A stretch of DNA of 59,728 nucleotides from Streptomyces sp. G44 (GCF_016905445.1 NZ_JAFEXF010000022.1:1-59728), one strand, 5' to 3'. Positions 1 through 8,622 are shown, counted from the first letter of the stretch. Numbers and translations: made by a program. Notes: generated from the letters alone by a model not told the origin.

Positions 1-425
1 GCCTCACCACGCACCCGCCGCCCCGCACAGCGTGCGGGAGAGCGCGAGGGTGTTCGAATCGGTGGTGATGGGGTGGGGGTAGGGGCAGGGGCGGACACCT
101 TGCTCGGAGCGTGCATCACCCCCTTCTTCGGTGCGGGATGCGAGATGCCCGCATGTGCCGTTCGGGCTGGGGGGTCGAGCGTCACGGGCTGACCCAAGAA
201 GGCATGACGGGCGGTGAGTTGAGGCCTCGTATGCGATATCCGGGCGCCCGGCAGGCGGAGGGAGCGCCTGTAACCCCACTGCCTGTCGCGGAAGTTGCCC
301 GAGCTGATGCCCAACCTCCCCTGGCGTGCGCTCACGCCTCTCGTTGTGGCGCGCCGGCGGCGTCGAGGCTGAGGGCTGCGAAAAATCCCTGCCGTGGTGG
401 CCGGCAGAGGCGCAGACTTGCGGTC
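1..425. other. No supported gene
   Basis: I find no convincing coding sequence here. The reading frame that runs into the downstream TOPRIM gene is open from about position 111, but its upstream part is rich in Cys, Arg and His, has no family-like segments and has no ribosome binding site, so I treat it as non-coding leader. A GTTCGAATC string near position 52 resembles a tRNA T-loop but lacks a paired stem. Confidence 0.5.
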
Positions 426-1076
426 ATGACTGACATGGGGGCGTTCCGTGAGGCGGCCATCGCGTGGGCGGCCGGCGGCTCCGGCGACGGGGCGCGCGAG
501 CTGGCGGCGCGGCTGCCCGTCCGGGCGGTGGTCCTGCTCGAAGGGCTGAGCGACGCGGCGGCGGTCGAGGCGCTGGCCGCGAGCCGCGGCCGTGACCTGG
601 CGGCCGAAGGGGTCTGCGTCCTGCCGATGGGCGGTGCGATGAGCGTCGGCCGCTTCGCCGGTCTCCTCGGGCCGACCGGTCTGGGGCTGCGCCTCACCGG
701 TCTGTGCGACGAGGCGGAGCGCCGCTTCTACGCCCGCGGCCTGGAGCTGGCCGGTGCGGTGCGGGAACCCGGGCGGGCCGGTGCGGCAGAGGAGCCCGGC
801 GCGTTCTTCGTCTGCGCGGCGGACCTGGAGGACGAACTGATCCGCGCGCTGGGTACGGCACGGGTGCGGGAGCTCATCGAGGCGGAAGGCGAACTGCGCG
901 CCCTGAAAACCTTCCTGAACCAGCCCGCGCAGCGGGACCGTACGTCCCGGCAGCAGCTGCGGCGCTTCCTCGGCACGAAGAAGGGGCGCAAGATCCACTA
1001 CGGCCGTGTCCTCGTCGAGGCCCTCGCACCCGGCCGCGTCCCCGCCCCGCTCGACGACCTGCTGGCCGGTCTCTGA
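426..1076 (+). CDS. TOPRIM domain protein (OLD-type ATP-dependent endonuclease-like)
   Basis: A 216-residue protein that looks like a stand-alone TOPRIM domain of the kind fused to ATPases in OLD-family nucleases. Residues 34-45 carry the TOPRIM glutamate (VVLLEGLSD, Glu39), and GLCDEAE near residue 95 supplies the acidic pair. The DLEDELIRALG stretch near residue 135 is typical of OLD-type TOPRIM domains. No ATPase domain is present or encoded next to it, so any nuclease or DNA-binding role is inferred from family. The ATG at 426 was chosen because family similarity begins there; its ribosome binding site is poor. It is monocistronic and faces a minus-strand gene. Confidence 0.75.
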   Translation: MTDMGAFREAAIAWAAGGSGDGARELAARLPVRAVVLLEGLSDAAAVEALAASRGRDLAAEGVCVLPMGGAMSVGRFAGLLGPTGLGLRLTGLCDEAERRFYARGLELAGAVREPGRAGAAEEPGAFFVCAADLEDELIRALGTARVRELIEAEGELRALKTFLNQPAQRDRTSRQQLRRFLGTKKGRKIHYGRVLVEALAPGRVPAPLDDLLAGL

Positions 1077-1169
1077 CCCTCTCGCAGGGAGGGGGCGGCG
1101 TGGCCTGCCACAGCTGGACCGCCGAACGCCGGACACGGCGCTCACCGGCCGTCCCCGGCTCCTCTGCGC

Positions 1170-1208
1170 AAAAAGGTGGAGGCGAGCACCGAAGTGCTCG
1201 CCTCCACC
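1170..1208 (-). terminator. Intrinsic terminator with UUCG loop
   Basis: A perfect 15-bp inverted repeat (arms 1175-1189 and 1194-1208) encloses a four-base loop. Read on the minus strand the loop is TTCG and the hairpin is followed by five T residues (1170-1174 complement). This is a textbook rho-independent terminator for minus-strand transcription, and the nearest minus-strand gene is the DUF6131-like gene ending at 1346. Confidence 0.85.
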
Positions 1209-1345
1209 GTCGCGGAATTCATGGACGAGTGCCTTGAATCGTCCCGCGCTGATCCAGCCAAGGCCGCGGGGCACTGCATTTCGCACCGCGGTCAGAGAGC
1301 CACTGCCGACTCTCGGTGCCGAGCGTGACCCTCGTTTTCGCTTTG

Positions 1346-1501
1346 CTACCAATAGTGCCGCCGGCCACCCACGGCGTGCCCGACGGAGCCGAGAACCCAC
1401 AGGGCCGCACCGATGATGACCAGGATGAGACCGATGGTCCACAGGATGGAGATACCGGCTACGAGGCCGATGACGAGCAGGATGATTCCGAGTGCGATCA
1501 T
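1346..1501 (-). CDS. Small hydrophobic membrane protein (DUF6131-like)
   Basis: A 51-residue protein made almost entirely of two hydrophobic segments (MIALGIILLVIGLVAG and TIGLILVIIGAALWVLG) followed by a short polar tail ending in GGRRHYW. It matches the size and pattern of small DUF6131 membrane proteins of actinomycetes, whose function is unknown. The ATG at 1501 is preceded by GGAGG with a 5-base spacer, which rules out a start further upstream. A strong terminator lies about 140 bases downstream. The neighbouring small proteins and catalase suggest a stress-related role, which is inference. Confidence 0.75.
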   Translation of the reverse strand: MIALGIILLVIGLVAGISILWTIGLILVIIGAALWVLGSVGHAVGGRRHYW

Positions 1502-1704
1502 TGGATCCTCCGACCCTCCGAATGAATTCAAGTATGCGCCTGTCGGCTGCTCGGCGACAGCGGTGCGGCAAGGCACCTGAAGTCACGTGGACAGCGGCGA
1601 GGCCGATACGCCCTGCTGGACGCCGATGCGGTCCTTACTGCTCGGCCACGGGTCCGGTTCCTGCGGCGGACGCCTCCCGCGGGACAAGAGCCGCGGGGCG
1701 GCGG

Positions 1705-1833
1705 TCAGTGGTGACCGTGAGCAGTGCTGGAAGCTCCGCCGAAGAGCCGGGCGACGGCGCGGAAGGGCAGCGTCACGACGGTGGCGATGGCGCCGCCGAT
1801 GGAGCGGAGAACGTCGGCAATGGCCTTCAGCAT
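1705..1833 (-). CDS. LPFR-motif small protein
   Basis: A 42-residue protein. It begins MLKAIADVLRSIGGAI, continues through TLPFRAVARLFGG and ends SSTAHGHH. The LPFR core followed by a glycine-rich end is characteristic of a family of very short Streptomyces proteins of unknown function. The ATG has a clear GGAGG ribosome binding site 5 bases upstream. The N-terminal half can form an amphipathic helix. I infer a membrane-surface or stress role from its neighbours but nothing in the sequence proves it. Confidence 0.72.
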   Translation of the reverse strand: MLKAIADVLRSIGGAIATVVTLPFRAVARLFGGASSTAHGHH

Positions 1834-1864
1834 GTCTGACCTCCATGACATCGCATCCAGGCTC

Positions 1865-1880
1865 GCAATTGAGGAATTGC
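1865..1880. promoter_or_regulatory. AT-rich palindrome upstream of the LPFR gene
   Basis: GCAATT-GAGG-AATTGC is a perfect 6-4-6 inverted repeat 31 bases upstream of the LPFR gene start. It stands out as an AT-rich patch in very GC-rich DNA and could be an operator or promoter element. No matching regulator is identified. Confidence 0.35.
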
Positions 1881-2093
1881 TGCGCGGTGCTTAACGGGCT
1901 GTTGACTACCGGTTGCCCCGCGAACGCCGACGGAAACTCGCCGTTGGTCACCACCCTCCTTCCGGCCGAGGCGCCGACAGAGGTGTCCGAAATCCTGTGA
2001 TTACCGTCCGTCCGAGGGGGCACAAGGGGGCAGCCGAACAGCGATTCCCGCACCAGAACAGCGATTCCTCGCACCGGACGGAAGGACCACGAC

Positions 2094-2324
2094 GTGCTCA
2101 AGCCGCACCCCTCCTTTGTGCACGACCTGCTCGAGACCCACGCGGCGCTGCGCGCCCGGCAGGCTCAGGAAGACTCCCCGGAACTCCGCCGCCGGCTGGA
2201 CGACCTCACGTACACGCTCTGCGTGTCCACCGGTACGCGCACCCTCGACGCGGCCCTCGCCACCGCGCGCGCCCAGCTCACCGGCGCGCCCTCCCCGGCG
2301 TCGTACTCCGGCCTGGCCGCCTGA
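2094..2324 (+). CDS. DUF5133 domain protein
   Basis: A 76-residue protein starting with GTG behind a GGAAGGA ribosome binding site. The sequence has the family's usual order: an N-terminal MLKPHPSFVHDLL, a helical region rich in Glu and Arg, then YTLCVSTGTRTLDAALATAR. DUF5133 proteins are short, widespread in Streptomyces and have no established function. It lies directly upstream of the catalase gene in the same direction, separated by about 220 bases with a palindrome, so it is probably a separate transcript. Confidence 0.8.
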   Translation: MLKPHPSFVHDLLETHAALRARQAQEDSPELRRRLDDLTYTLCVSTGTRTLDAALATARAQLTGAPSPASYSGLAA

Positions 2325-2364
2325 TCGGCCGAAAGCTCTCCCGTCAAGGGTGAGCTCGCCCGGT

Positions 2365-2380
2365 GCGGAAGATCTTCCGC
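2365..2380. promoter_or_regulatory. 16-bp perfect palindrome between DUF5133 gene and catalase
   Basis: GCGGAAGATCTTCCGC is fully self-complementary. It lies 40 bases after the DUF5133 stop and 166 bases before the catalase start, so it could be an operator of catalase or the stem of a terminator. Just downstream, GTTT at 2400 and GGGCAC at 2419 with a 15-base spacer loosely resemble a Streptomyces SigB-type promoter (GTTT / GGGTAT); that match is weak. Confidence 0.4.
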
Positions 2381-2546
2381 CAAGGAAAAAAGTTATTCCG
2401 TTTCGCCCCGTGGCCCTCGGGCACACGGGGCGGCAGGCACGGGAAGCACACGCACCGGAGCACCCCTGGACGGACGTATACCTGTTTGGGCTCGCCCTCC
2501 CGAGGCCATGGCTGTGACACCCCCCTCCCTCACAACTGGAGCACCC

Positions 2547-4766
2547 ATGAGTGACGAGAACCGCAACGACATCCCGGGAGCGCCGGCCCCGCAGCCGCCG
2601 TCGGTCGACGAGCCGACCACGCCGCACGAGCCCCTGCCCCCGAAGCCCGACCAGGAGGCCCCAGAAGCGGTCTCCCCGACAGGCAAGCCCACCGGTGCTC
2701 CAGCCAACGCGCGCGCCCAGAGCGGCGCCTACCTCACCACGGCGCAGGGCGCCCGCCTGTACGAGACCGACCACTCGCTCAAGGCCGGGGCGCGCGGTCC
2801 GGTGCTGCTCCAGGACCACCACCTGCGCGAGAAGATCACCCACTTCGATCACGAACGCATTCCCGAGCGGGTGGTGCACGCACGCGGGGCCGCGGCGCAC
2901 GGCGTCTTCAAGGGCTACGGGACGGCGGCGAACGTCACCAAGGCGGCGTTCCTGGCCAAGGACACCGAGACACCCGTCTTTGTACGGTTCTCCACGGTCC
3001 TCGGGTCGCGCGGCTCCTCGGACACGGTGCGCGACACCCGCGGGTTCGCCACCAAGTTCTACACCGAGGAGGGCACCTTCGACCTCGTCGGCAACAACAT
3101 CCCGGTCTTCTTCATCCAGGACGCCATCAAGTTCCCCGACATCATCCACGCGGGCAAGCCGCACCCCGACCGGGAGATCCCACAGGCCCAGAGCGCGCAC
3201 GACACCTTCTGGGACTTCGTGACCCTGCACACGGAAGCGGCCCACCACACGCTGTGGAACATGTCGGACCGGGGCATCCCGCGCTCCTACCGCATGATGG
3301 AGGGCTTCGGCGTCCACACCTTCCGGCTGGTCAACAGCGAGGGCGCCACCACCCTCGTCAAGTTCCACTGGAAGCCGAAGCTCGGCGTGCACTCCATGAC
3401 CTGGGAAGAAGCGCAGATCACCAACGGCATGGACCCCGACTTCCACCGCCGCGACCTGGCCGACGCCATCGAGGCCGGCGCCTTCCCGCAGTGGGAACTC
3501 GGCATCCAGGCCTTCCCCGACACCCCCGAGCAGACCTTCCAGGGCATCGACCTGCTGGACCCCACCAACATCGTGCCCGAGGAGCTGGCGCCCGTGCAGC
3601 CCATCGGGCTGCTCACCCTGAACGCCAACCCGACCAACTTCTTCGCCGAGACGGAGCAGGTCGCCTTCCACCCCGGCCACCTCGTCCCCGGCATCGACAT
3701 CACCGACGACCCGCTGCTCGCCGGCCGCCTCTTCTCCTATCTGGACACGCAGATCAGCCGGCTCGGCGGCCCCAACTTCGCGCAGATCCCCATCAACCGC
3801 ACCCACGCGCCGGTCAACGACATGCTCCGCGACGGGATGCACCAGACCGCCGTCCACGCGGGGACCGCGCCCTACCGGCCGAACTCCCTCGACGGCGGCT
3901 GCCCCTTCCTGGCGGGAGCGGAGAACGGCGCGTACGTCGAGGTGCCCGTCGACGTCCCCGCCGCGAAGAAGGTCAGGGAGGCCCCGGCGTCCTTCGCCGA
4001 CCACTTCAGCCAGCCCCGGCTCTTCTGGCGCTCCATGACGCCGGTCGAGCAGGAGCACATCATCGCCGCCTACACGTTCGAGCTGAGCAAGTGCTACGAA
4101 CAGGCCATCAAGGAGCGGGCGCTGCTGGTCCTGGCCAACATCGACCCGGAGCTGTGCCGGCAGGTCGCGACCGGGCTCGGCCTGCCCGCGCCGCGGCCGA
4201 CCGAGAACCTCGCGGACCCCGAGCCGAGCCCCGCGCTGTCCCAGATCGGCAAGACCTGGCCCGTGGAGGGCCGGATCGTCGGCATCATCACCGACGGGGA
4301 GACCGACCTCGACGGACTCGCCTCGGTACGCCGCTCGGTGCTCGCCGCGGGCATGGTCCCGCTGATCATCGCCCCCACCGGCGGTTACGTCGGGTCCGGC
4401 AAGGACGCGCTCGGCGTGCAGCGTACGTTCGCCAACGCGCGGTCGGTCGAATTCGACGCCCTGCTGCTCGCGGGCGCCCCGGTGCCGGGGGCCGACGCCT
4501 ACGGGGCCAGGGACGCCAAGGCGGGCGAGCCGTCGGGCCCCGGGGCCGCCATCGACCCCCGGATCCTGCTGATGGTGTCGGAGGCGTTCCGTCACGGCAA
4601 GGCGATCGGCGGCTGGGCAGGCGCCCGGACGGCACTCGAAGCGGCCGGGATCACGGACGCCGCACCGGGCGTGGTGCTCGCGGACGATGGAGTCGGCGTC
4701 CTGGAGCAGGTGACGCGGCTGCTGGGTGAACACCGTGTGTGGGCCCGCTTCCCGGCCGCGGTCTGA
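2547..4766 (+). CDS. katE: Large-subunit monofunctional catalase (HPII type)
   Basis: A heme catalase that converts hydrogen peroxide to water and oxygen in the cytoplasm. The 739 residues match the large-subunit (clade II) form, which has an extra C-terminal flavodoxin/DJ-1-like domain, here from about residue 560. The catalytic His lies in RVVHARG (His111), the Asn in LVGNNIP (Asn184) and the proximal heme Tyr in LFSYLDT (Tyr398); the constant offset from E. coli HPII (His128, Asn201, Tyr415) supports the assignment. The ATG at 2547 follows GGAG with a 5-base gap; an ATG 39 bases upstream has no such site. The first 60 residues are Pro-rich and disordered, as is usual in the family. Confidence 0.95.
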   Translation: MSDENRNDIPGAPAPQPPSVDEPTTPHEPLPPKPDQEAPEAVSPTGKPTGAPANARAQSGAYLTTAQGARLYETDHSLKAGARGPVLLQDHHLREKITHFDHERIPERVVHARGAAAHGVFKGYGTAANVTKAAFLAKDTETPVFVRFSTVLGSRGSSDTVRDTRGFATKFYTEEGTFDLVGNNIPVFFIQDAIKFPDIIHAGKPHPDREIPQAQSAHDTFWDFVTLHTEAAHHTLWNMSDRGIPRSYRMMEGFGVHTFRLVNSEGATTLVKFHWKPKLGVHSMTWEEAQITNGMDPDFHRRDLADAIEAGAFPQWELGIQAFPDTPEQTFQGIDLLDPTNIVPEELAPVQPIGLLTLNANPTNFFAETEQVAFHPGHLVPGIDITDDPLLAGRLFSYLDTQISRLGGPNFAQIPINRTHAPVNDMLRDGMHQTAVHAGTAPYRPNSLDGGCPFLAGAENGAYVEVPVDVPAAKKVREAPASFADHFSQPRLFWRSMTPVEQEHIIAAYTFELSKCYEQAIKERALLVLANIDPELCRQVATGLGLPAPRPTENLADPEPSPALSQIGKTWPVEGRIVGIITDGETDLDGLASVRRSVLAAGMVPLIIAPTGGYVGSGKDALGVQRTFANARSVEFDALLLAGAPVPGADAYGARDAKAGEPSGPGAAIDPRILLMVSEAFRHGKAIGGWAGARTALEAAGITDAAPGVVLADDGVGVLEQVTRLLGEHRVWARFPAAV

Positions 4767-4841
4767 CGTTCGGAGACACACCTCCCCCCCCACACGTCTC
4801 CCGACACCTACCTGGATCGGGCCCCGATATCAGCCGGGGCG

Positions 4842-4876
4842 GAGCGGGGCGGCCGATGCTCACGGCCGCCCCGCTC
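4842..4876. terminator. Hairpin between convergent catalase and sigma factor genes
   Basis: A perfect 14-bp GC-rich stem (4842-4855 with 4863-4876) and a 7-base loop lie between the two convergent genes. There is no T tract, as is common in Streptomyces, so it would serve as a bidirectional terminator. Confidence 0.65.
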
Positions 4877-4950
4877 GGCGTGCTCGACGAGTTCTCAACC
4901 GGCCGCCGGGATGGGGCCGTTGCCCGGCTCGGCACCAGATGGCCGGGATG

Positions 4951-5904
4951 TCAGGTCGTCCAGGGGCGGAGTTTGTGGGGGTTCCGTACCGCCCAGATGC
5001 GTTTGATCCGGTCGCCCACGACATCGAACGCGAGCACCGAGACGGTCACGCCGTCCTGCTGGGCCACCAGTCCGGGCTGCCCGTTGACGGTGCGTTCCAG
5101 GAACGTCATGTCCGACGCCGCCGTGTCGAGGATCTCGACCAGGCCGTACGCGATCCGTGTGCCGCCCTCCACCGGATGGAGCGCCGCACGCACGAGGCCG
5201 CCGCCGTCACCGACGGCCGTGGCGTCCGGGTCGAGGAGGGCGACGAGAGCCCGGACGTCCTTGGCCTCCCAGGCCTCCTTGAATTCCCTGACGATGTCCG
5301 CCTGACCGGCTTTGGGCGTCGCCATCCCCCGCGAGGCGTGGACGCGGCGACGGGCCGAGGAAGCCAGCTGCCGGCACGCCGCGGGCGTACGCCCCACGAC
5401 CTCCGCCACCTCGGCGAAGGGATACCGGAAGACGTCATGGAGGATGAACGCCACCCGCTCGGCCGGACGCATCGACTCCAGAACGACGAGAAACGCCATG
5501 GCGACCGACTCGTCGAGCGTGACCCGGTCGGCCGGATCGGCACTCGCGCCACCGGACCGACCGCCGACCCACTCCGTGCGGTCCGGCAGCGGCTCGGGGA
5601 CCCACTCGCCCACGTAACGCTCCCGTCGGGCGCGTGCCGAGCGGAGCAGATCGAGGCAGAGACGGCCGGAGACCTTCGTCAGCCAGGCGCCGGGGGACTC
5701 GATCGCCTCCCGCCGCCGCGGGGGCATGGCGTACCAGCGCGCGTACGTCTCCTGTACGACGTCCTCCGCGTCGGCCAGGGAGCCCAGGAGCCGGTACGCG
5801 AGATTGATCAGCTGACGCCGCTCGCCCATGACCGCGGTCAGGCCGGGGTCGGTCCGGCCGTGCCTCGCCTCGGCCGGGTTCTTGCTGCTGGTGCGGGTGG
5901 TCAT
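4951..5904 (-). CDS. sigJ: ECF41-family RNA polymerase sigma factor (SigJ-type)
   Basis: An extracytoplasmic-function sigma factor of about 317 residues with a SnoaL-like C-terminal extension that replaces a separate anti-sigma factor. Region 2 shows LINLAYRLLGSLADAEDVVQ and region 4 shows FRYPFAEVAEVVGRTPAACRQ. All three ECF41 signatures are present in slightly changed form: WVPEP in the linker (WLPEP), DGGGL (DGGGK) and NPHKL (NPDKL). In this family the extension modulates activity and the partner gene encodes a carboxymuconolactone decarboxylase-like or similar protein, which is what lies divergently next door. The ATG at 5904 has GGGAG upstream with a long spacer; the in-frame ATG at 5922 has none but remains possible. 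Confidence 0.9.
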   Translation of the reverse strand: MTTRTSSKNPAEARHGRTDPGLTAVMGERRQLINLAYRLLGSLADAEDVVQETYARWYAMPPRRREAIESPGAWLTKVSGRLCLDLLRSARARRERYVGEWVPEPLPDRTEWVGGRSGGASADPADRVTLDESVAMAFLVVLESMRPAERVAFILHDVFRYPFAEVAEVVGRTPAACRQLASSARRRVHASRGMATPKAGQADIVREFKEAWEAKDVRALVALLDPDATAVGDGGGLVRAALHPVEGGTRIAYGLVEILDTAASDMTFLERTVNGQPGLVAQQDGVTVSVLAFDVVGDRIKRIWAVRNPHKLRPWTT

Positions 5905-5940
5905 GGTGCCGTCGACTCCCATGGTCGCGTCTGCCCGTCA

Positions 5941-5981
5941 CTCGTACGACTGCTGGCACAGCTACCGCTCGTACGACTGCT
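5941..5981. repeat. 14-bp direct repeat in the sigJ upstream region
   Basis: CTCGTACGACTGCT occurs at 5941-5954 and again at 5968-5981, spaced 27 bases start to start, just upstream of the sigma factor gene. It may be a regulator-binding pair or a simple duplication. Confidence 0.6.
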
Positions 5982-6088
5982 TCCACCCGTATGACGAGAC
6001 AGCGCCCCGGAATGTGAGACCTGCGCGGCCGCACGGGCACGTTCCCGCGCCGGGGGCCCGGCAGAGACGCACATCACACCTGGACGGC

Positions 6089-6115
6089 TCTCACATCTGG
6101 CGGGGTTGCCTCGTC
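6089..6115 (+). promoter_or_regulatory. ECF41-type promoter of the AhpD-like gene
   Basis: TCTCACA at 6089-6095, a 16-base spacer, then CGTC at 6112-6115. The published ECF41 promoter is TGTCACA-N16-CGTC, so this differs at one base. It sits 38 bases before the GTG of the partner gene of the ECF41 sigma factor, the expected target of such a promoter. Confidence 0.75.
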
Positions 6116-6153
6116 GGTGAGGTGTCACACCGGTCGCAGTGAAGGAGAACAGC

Positions 6154-6627
6154 GTGGAAGCCCGTTTCGACTATCTCGGCAACCCTTCGGCGGGGAAGGT
6201 CTTCAAGCACCTCGTCGCCGCCGGCAGAACCCTGCTGGATTCGTCTCTCCCCGCCACCACGCAGGAATTGGTGCGGATCCGCGCGAGCCAGATCAACGGC
6301 TGCGGCGCCTGCCTCGACATACACACCAAGGAAGCCGCCGCGGCGGGGGAGAGCGCGGTACGCGTCAACCTGGTCGCCACCTGGCGGGAAGCGACGGTGT
6401 TCACCGACGCCGAGCGCGCCGCCCTGGAACTGACCGAGCAGGGCACCCGCCTCGCCGACGTACCCGGCGGTGTCACCGACGAGGCCTGGGCGAACGCCGC
6501 GAAGCACTACGACGAGGACCAGCTCGCGGACCTGATCTCCGTCATCGCGGTCATCAACGCCTTCAACCGCCTCAACGTCATCGTGCGGCGCCCCGGCGGC
6601 GATTACGAGGCCGGCCAGCTGTCCTGA
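6154..6627 (+). CDS. Carboxymuconolactone decarboxylase / AhpD-like protein
   Basis: A 157-residue protein of the AhpD-like alkylhydroperoxidase fold. The motif CGACLDIHTKEA (CxxC followed by His) is the redox-active thiol site used by AhpD-type peroxidases, so a peroxide-detoxifying or thiol-redox role is likely. The GTG at 6154 is set by GAAGGAG with a 6-base spacer; a GTG 15 bases upstream overlaps that site and is unlikely. It is divergent from the ECF41 sigma factor and has a good ECF41 promoter, so it is probably that sigma factor's regulated partner. Confidence 0.9.
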   Translation: MEARFDYLGNPSAGKVFKHLVAAGRTLLDSSLPATTQELVRIRASQINGCGACLDIHTKEAAAAGESAVRVNLVATWREATVFTDAERAALELTEQGTRLADVPGGVTDEAWANAAKHYDEDQLADLISVIAVINAFNRLNVIVRRPGGDYEAGQLS

Positions 6628-6661
6628 CGGCACCGCATCACAGCAGAGCGGATCACAGCGG

Positions 6662-6704
6662 GGCGGGCGGGACGGCATCAACACACATCGGCGTCCCGCC
6701 CGCC
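6662..6704. terminator. Long hairpin between convergent genes
   Basis: A perfect 13-bp stem (6662-6674 with 6692-6704) with a 17-base loop lies between the AhpD-like gene and the convergent membrane protein gene. It is well placed as a bidirectional terminator. Confidence 0.65.
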
Positions 6705-6742
6705 TGTGCCCACGTGGCGGAGTTCGGACTCCGACACCTGCT

Positions 6743-7522
6743 TCACTCGGCGGCAGAGAGTATCCAGGCGAGGATGGTGAGACCGAGAGACACGGGCGTC
6801 AGTACGAAGACGCTCAGCAGCGGCAGGAAACCGATGAGCCCTTCGCGGATCTTGCGGCCGGGCCGGAGCCGGTCATGCGGGCGGGCCAGTTCCGCCCGCA
6901 GGTCCAGGCGTTCCGCCGCGCGGTCGGAGACGACTACTCCCGCGTCCTGGCGCCGCCTCATGAGTGCGCGGCGCACCAGCGCGTCGACGGTTTCGTCGCT
7001 GCCCCGCAGTCTGTGCACGATGAGCCGCACGCCGTGCGCGTCCGTCAGGATCAACCGGTCGTCGTTCCGGGTCTGGCCCGGCACTTCGAGGCGGCCGACC
7101 TTGGTGAGCCGGGCGAGGTCGACGGTGCGCCGCCCGGTGAGGGTGCGGGCGCAGAGCAGGCCGTCGCCGTGCGGTCGGGCGTGCCAGCCCATGTGGGCAT
7201 AGGCGGCCACCATCGCGGCGACGATCACGGACGCCATGTTCAGGAAGAGGAAACCCTCACTGATCAGCCCGGCCCGGACGAGTACCACGGGGACGGCGAA
7301 GGCGAGGAGGGGCGTCAGCAGGACGATGAGGTCGACGACCCGCCGACCGACGCGTCCCTGACCGACTGACGCCTGGGTGCCCTCGGCGGAGTCCGGGGCT
7401 GCGGTAGGGGAGTTGATCGTCACGGCCGTGACGGTACCGCACTCCACGGCGCCGGTAACGGCGTGCGGCGCAAACGCCATCGCCTCGCGGGTGACCTCCA
7501 CCTGTGCCGGCTGCCCGGTCAT
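6743..7522 (-). CDS. Membrane protein with PH-like cytoplasmic domain
   Basis: A protein of about 259 residues that I cannot assign to a named family. Two adjacent hydrophobic segments (near residues 65-80 and 88-105) are followed by a soluble region in which LLCARTLTGRRTVDLARLTKV and RLILTDAHGVRLIV resemble the strands of bacterial PH-like domains. It ends with two further hydrophobic segments. The start is uncertain: ATG 7522 has only a weak upstream site, and the frame is open further upstream. Confidence 0.6.
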   Translation of the reverse strand: MTGQPAQVEVTREAMAFAPHAVTGAVECGTVTAVTINSPTAAPDSAEGTQASVGQGRVGRRVVDLIVLLTPLLAFAVPVVLVRAGLISEGFLFLNMASVIVAAMVAAYAHMGWHARPHGDGLLCARTLTGRRTVDLARLTKVGRLEVPGQTRNDDRLILTDAHGVRLIVHRLRGSDETVDALVRRALMRRRQDAGVVVSDRAAERLDLRAELARPHDRLRPGRKIREGLIGFLPLLSVFVLTPVSLGLTILAWILSAAE

Positions 7523-7716
7523 CGTTCGTACCCGACGACACCGGGCGGTGGGGCCACCGCCCGGAGTATCACCGTGGCGCACGAGGAACGTGTGAGGTGA
7601 CTGGCCGCGTGCCCCGCCGACCCGCACATCGCGCGCCGACGGGCCGGCGCTCGAGCGGGGGTGCGCCGACGCCATCTCCACCCTGCCCTACGACGCGGTC
7701 GCCACCCCCGCCTTTC

Positions 7717-8283
7717 TCAGTCGGCGTCCCCCGACTGCGCGACGGTGTACATGACCGAACGCTGCTGCTTGCGACGCTGGACGCGTCCCTTGGCGACCAT
7801 GGCCTCAAGGGTGTTCCGCACCACCTGCGGTGTCGGGTTACGGCTCGGGTGCTTCTCCAGGAGCTCGTCCCTCAGCTCCTTCGCCAGACGCGGTTCCTCA
7901 TGACCGGCGAGCAGTTGCAGCAGCAGATCCCCGAGCAGAGGCCCGCGCGGCTTGTCCTTCGCGCCGTCCTTCGCCTTGCTCCCCGCGGAGGCCGCCTTGC
8001 TCTTGCCCGATGCCGGCCGCCGGGCGGGCGCGCCGACTCTGCCGCGGCCCTTCGCCTTCGCGACCACTGGCTCGTCCCGTTTCTGCTCCGGGAGAAGCGC
8101 GGCGTCGGCGAAGCCCTCGTACCGCTCGGCGAGATTGAGGATGTCCGACAGAAGGGCTTCCTCCTGCTTCAACAGTTCGAGTTTCTTCGCCAGTTCTTCC
8201 TGGCGCCTGCGGTTCGCCTCGAGATCCGACGCGGCTTGTTGCACGTACCGCGATCGGAGGGTGGCGGCTGATTGGCTGCTCAC
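7717..8283 (-). CDS. Coiled-coil protein with C-terminal winged-helix-like domain
   Basis: A 188-residue cytoplasmic protein with three parts. Residues 10-55 form a charged coiled coil (NRRRQEELAKKLELLKQEE). Residues 70-112 are a Lys/Ala-rich flexible linker like a histone tail. Residues 115-185 look like a winged helix (LAKELRDELLEKHPSRN, then VVRNTLEAMVAKGRVQR). This suggests DNA binding, possibly architectural, but the target is unknown. The GTG start at 8283 follows GGGAG. It is monocistronic. Confidence 0.7.
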   Translation of the reverse strand: MSSQSAATLRSRYVQQAASDLEANRRRQEELAKKLELLKQEEALLSDILNLAERYEGFADAALLPEQKRDEPVVAKAKGRGRVGAPARRPASGKSKAASAGSKAKDGAKDKPRGPLLGDLLLQLLAGHEEPRLAKELRDELLEKHPSRNPTPQVVRNTLEAMVAKGRVQRRKQQRSVMYTVAQSGDAD

Positions 8284-8622
8284 AACCGTTCACTCCCTTG
8301 CTGTGGAGATGTCGCGCATGGCACCCGGGCTGAGGTTCCGTGCGGATGAGTGTGGCGGCCCGATGGTTCACCGAGCGTGGTCACGCCTCACCATAAGCGC
8401 AAGAATGCCGGGCATGTGGAGACTCCCGGCCCTCTCACCCCTTGGAGGACAGGGACTTCGCCCGGCCAGTCATACGTATGTGTGAGCGGTCGACGGGGGC
8501 GGGGAGATGCAAGGCCTGAGGCCACACATATGGGCCGCGGGGCGGCCATCGACGAGACAGACGCGGCTCCGGACATCGACAGCATTCCCGGCGCGCCGGC
8601 CCCGGCGACGGACCGCCTTCTC
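8284..8622. other. Non-coding stretch with small inverted repeats
   Basis: No gene is supported. CATACGTATG at 8471-8480 is a 10-bp palindrome, and TATGTGTG (8477-8484) is repeated in inverted form as CACACATA (8523-8530). These may be operator remnants linked to the decayed acetyltransferase that follows. Confidence 0.4.

Noticed and set aside
1..70. Possible tRNA T-arm (GTTCGAATC)
   Set aside because: The bases flanking the loop do not pair and no acceptor, D or anticodon arms can be built around it.
111..425. N-terminal extension of the TOPRIM gene
   Set aside because: The frame is open but lacks family similarity, has low-complexity composition and no ribosome binding site.
2001..4793. 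Very long minus-strand frame opposite the catalase gene
   Set aside because: It is the antisense of a clearly coding catalase; composition and lack of any domain mark it as a GC-bias shadow.
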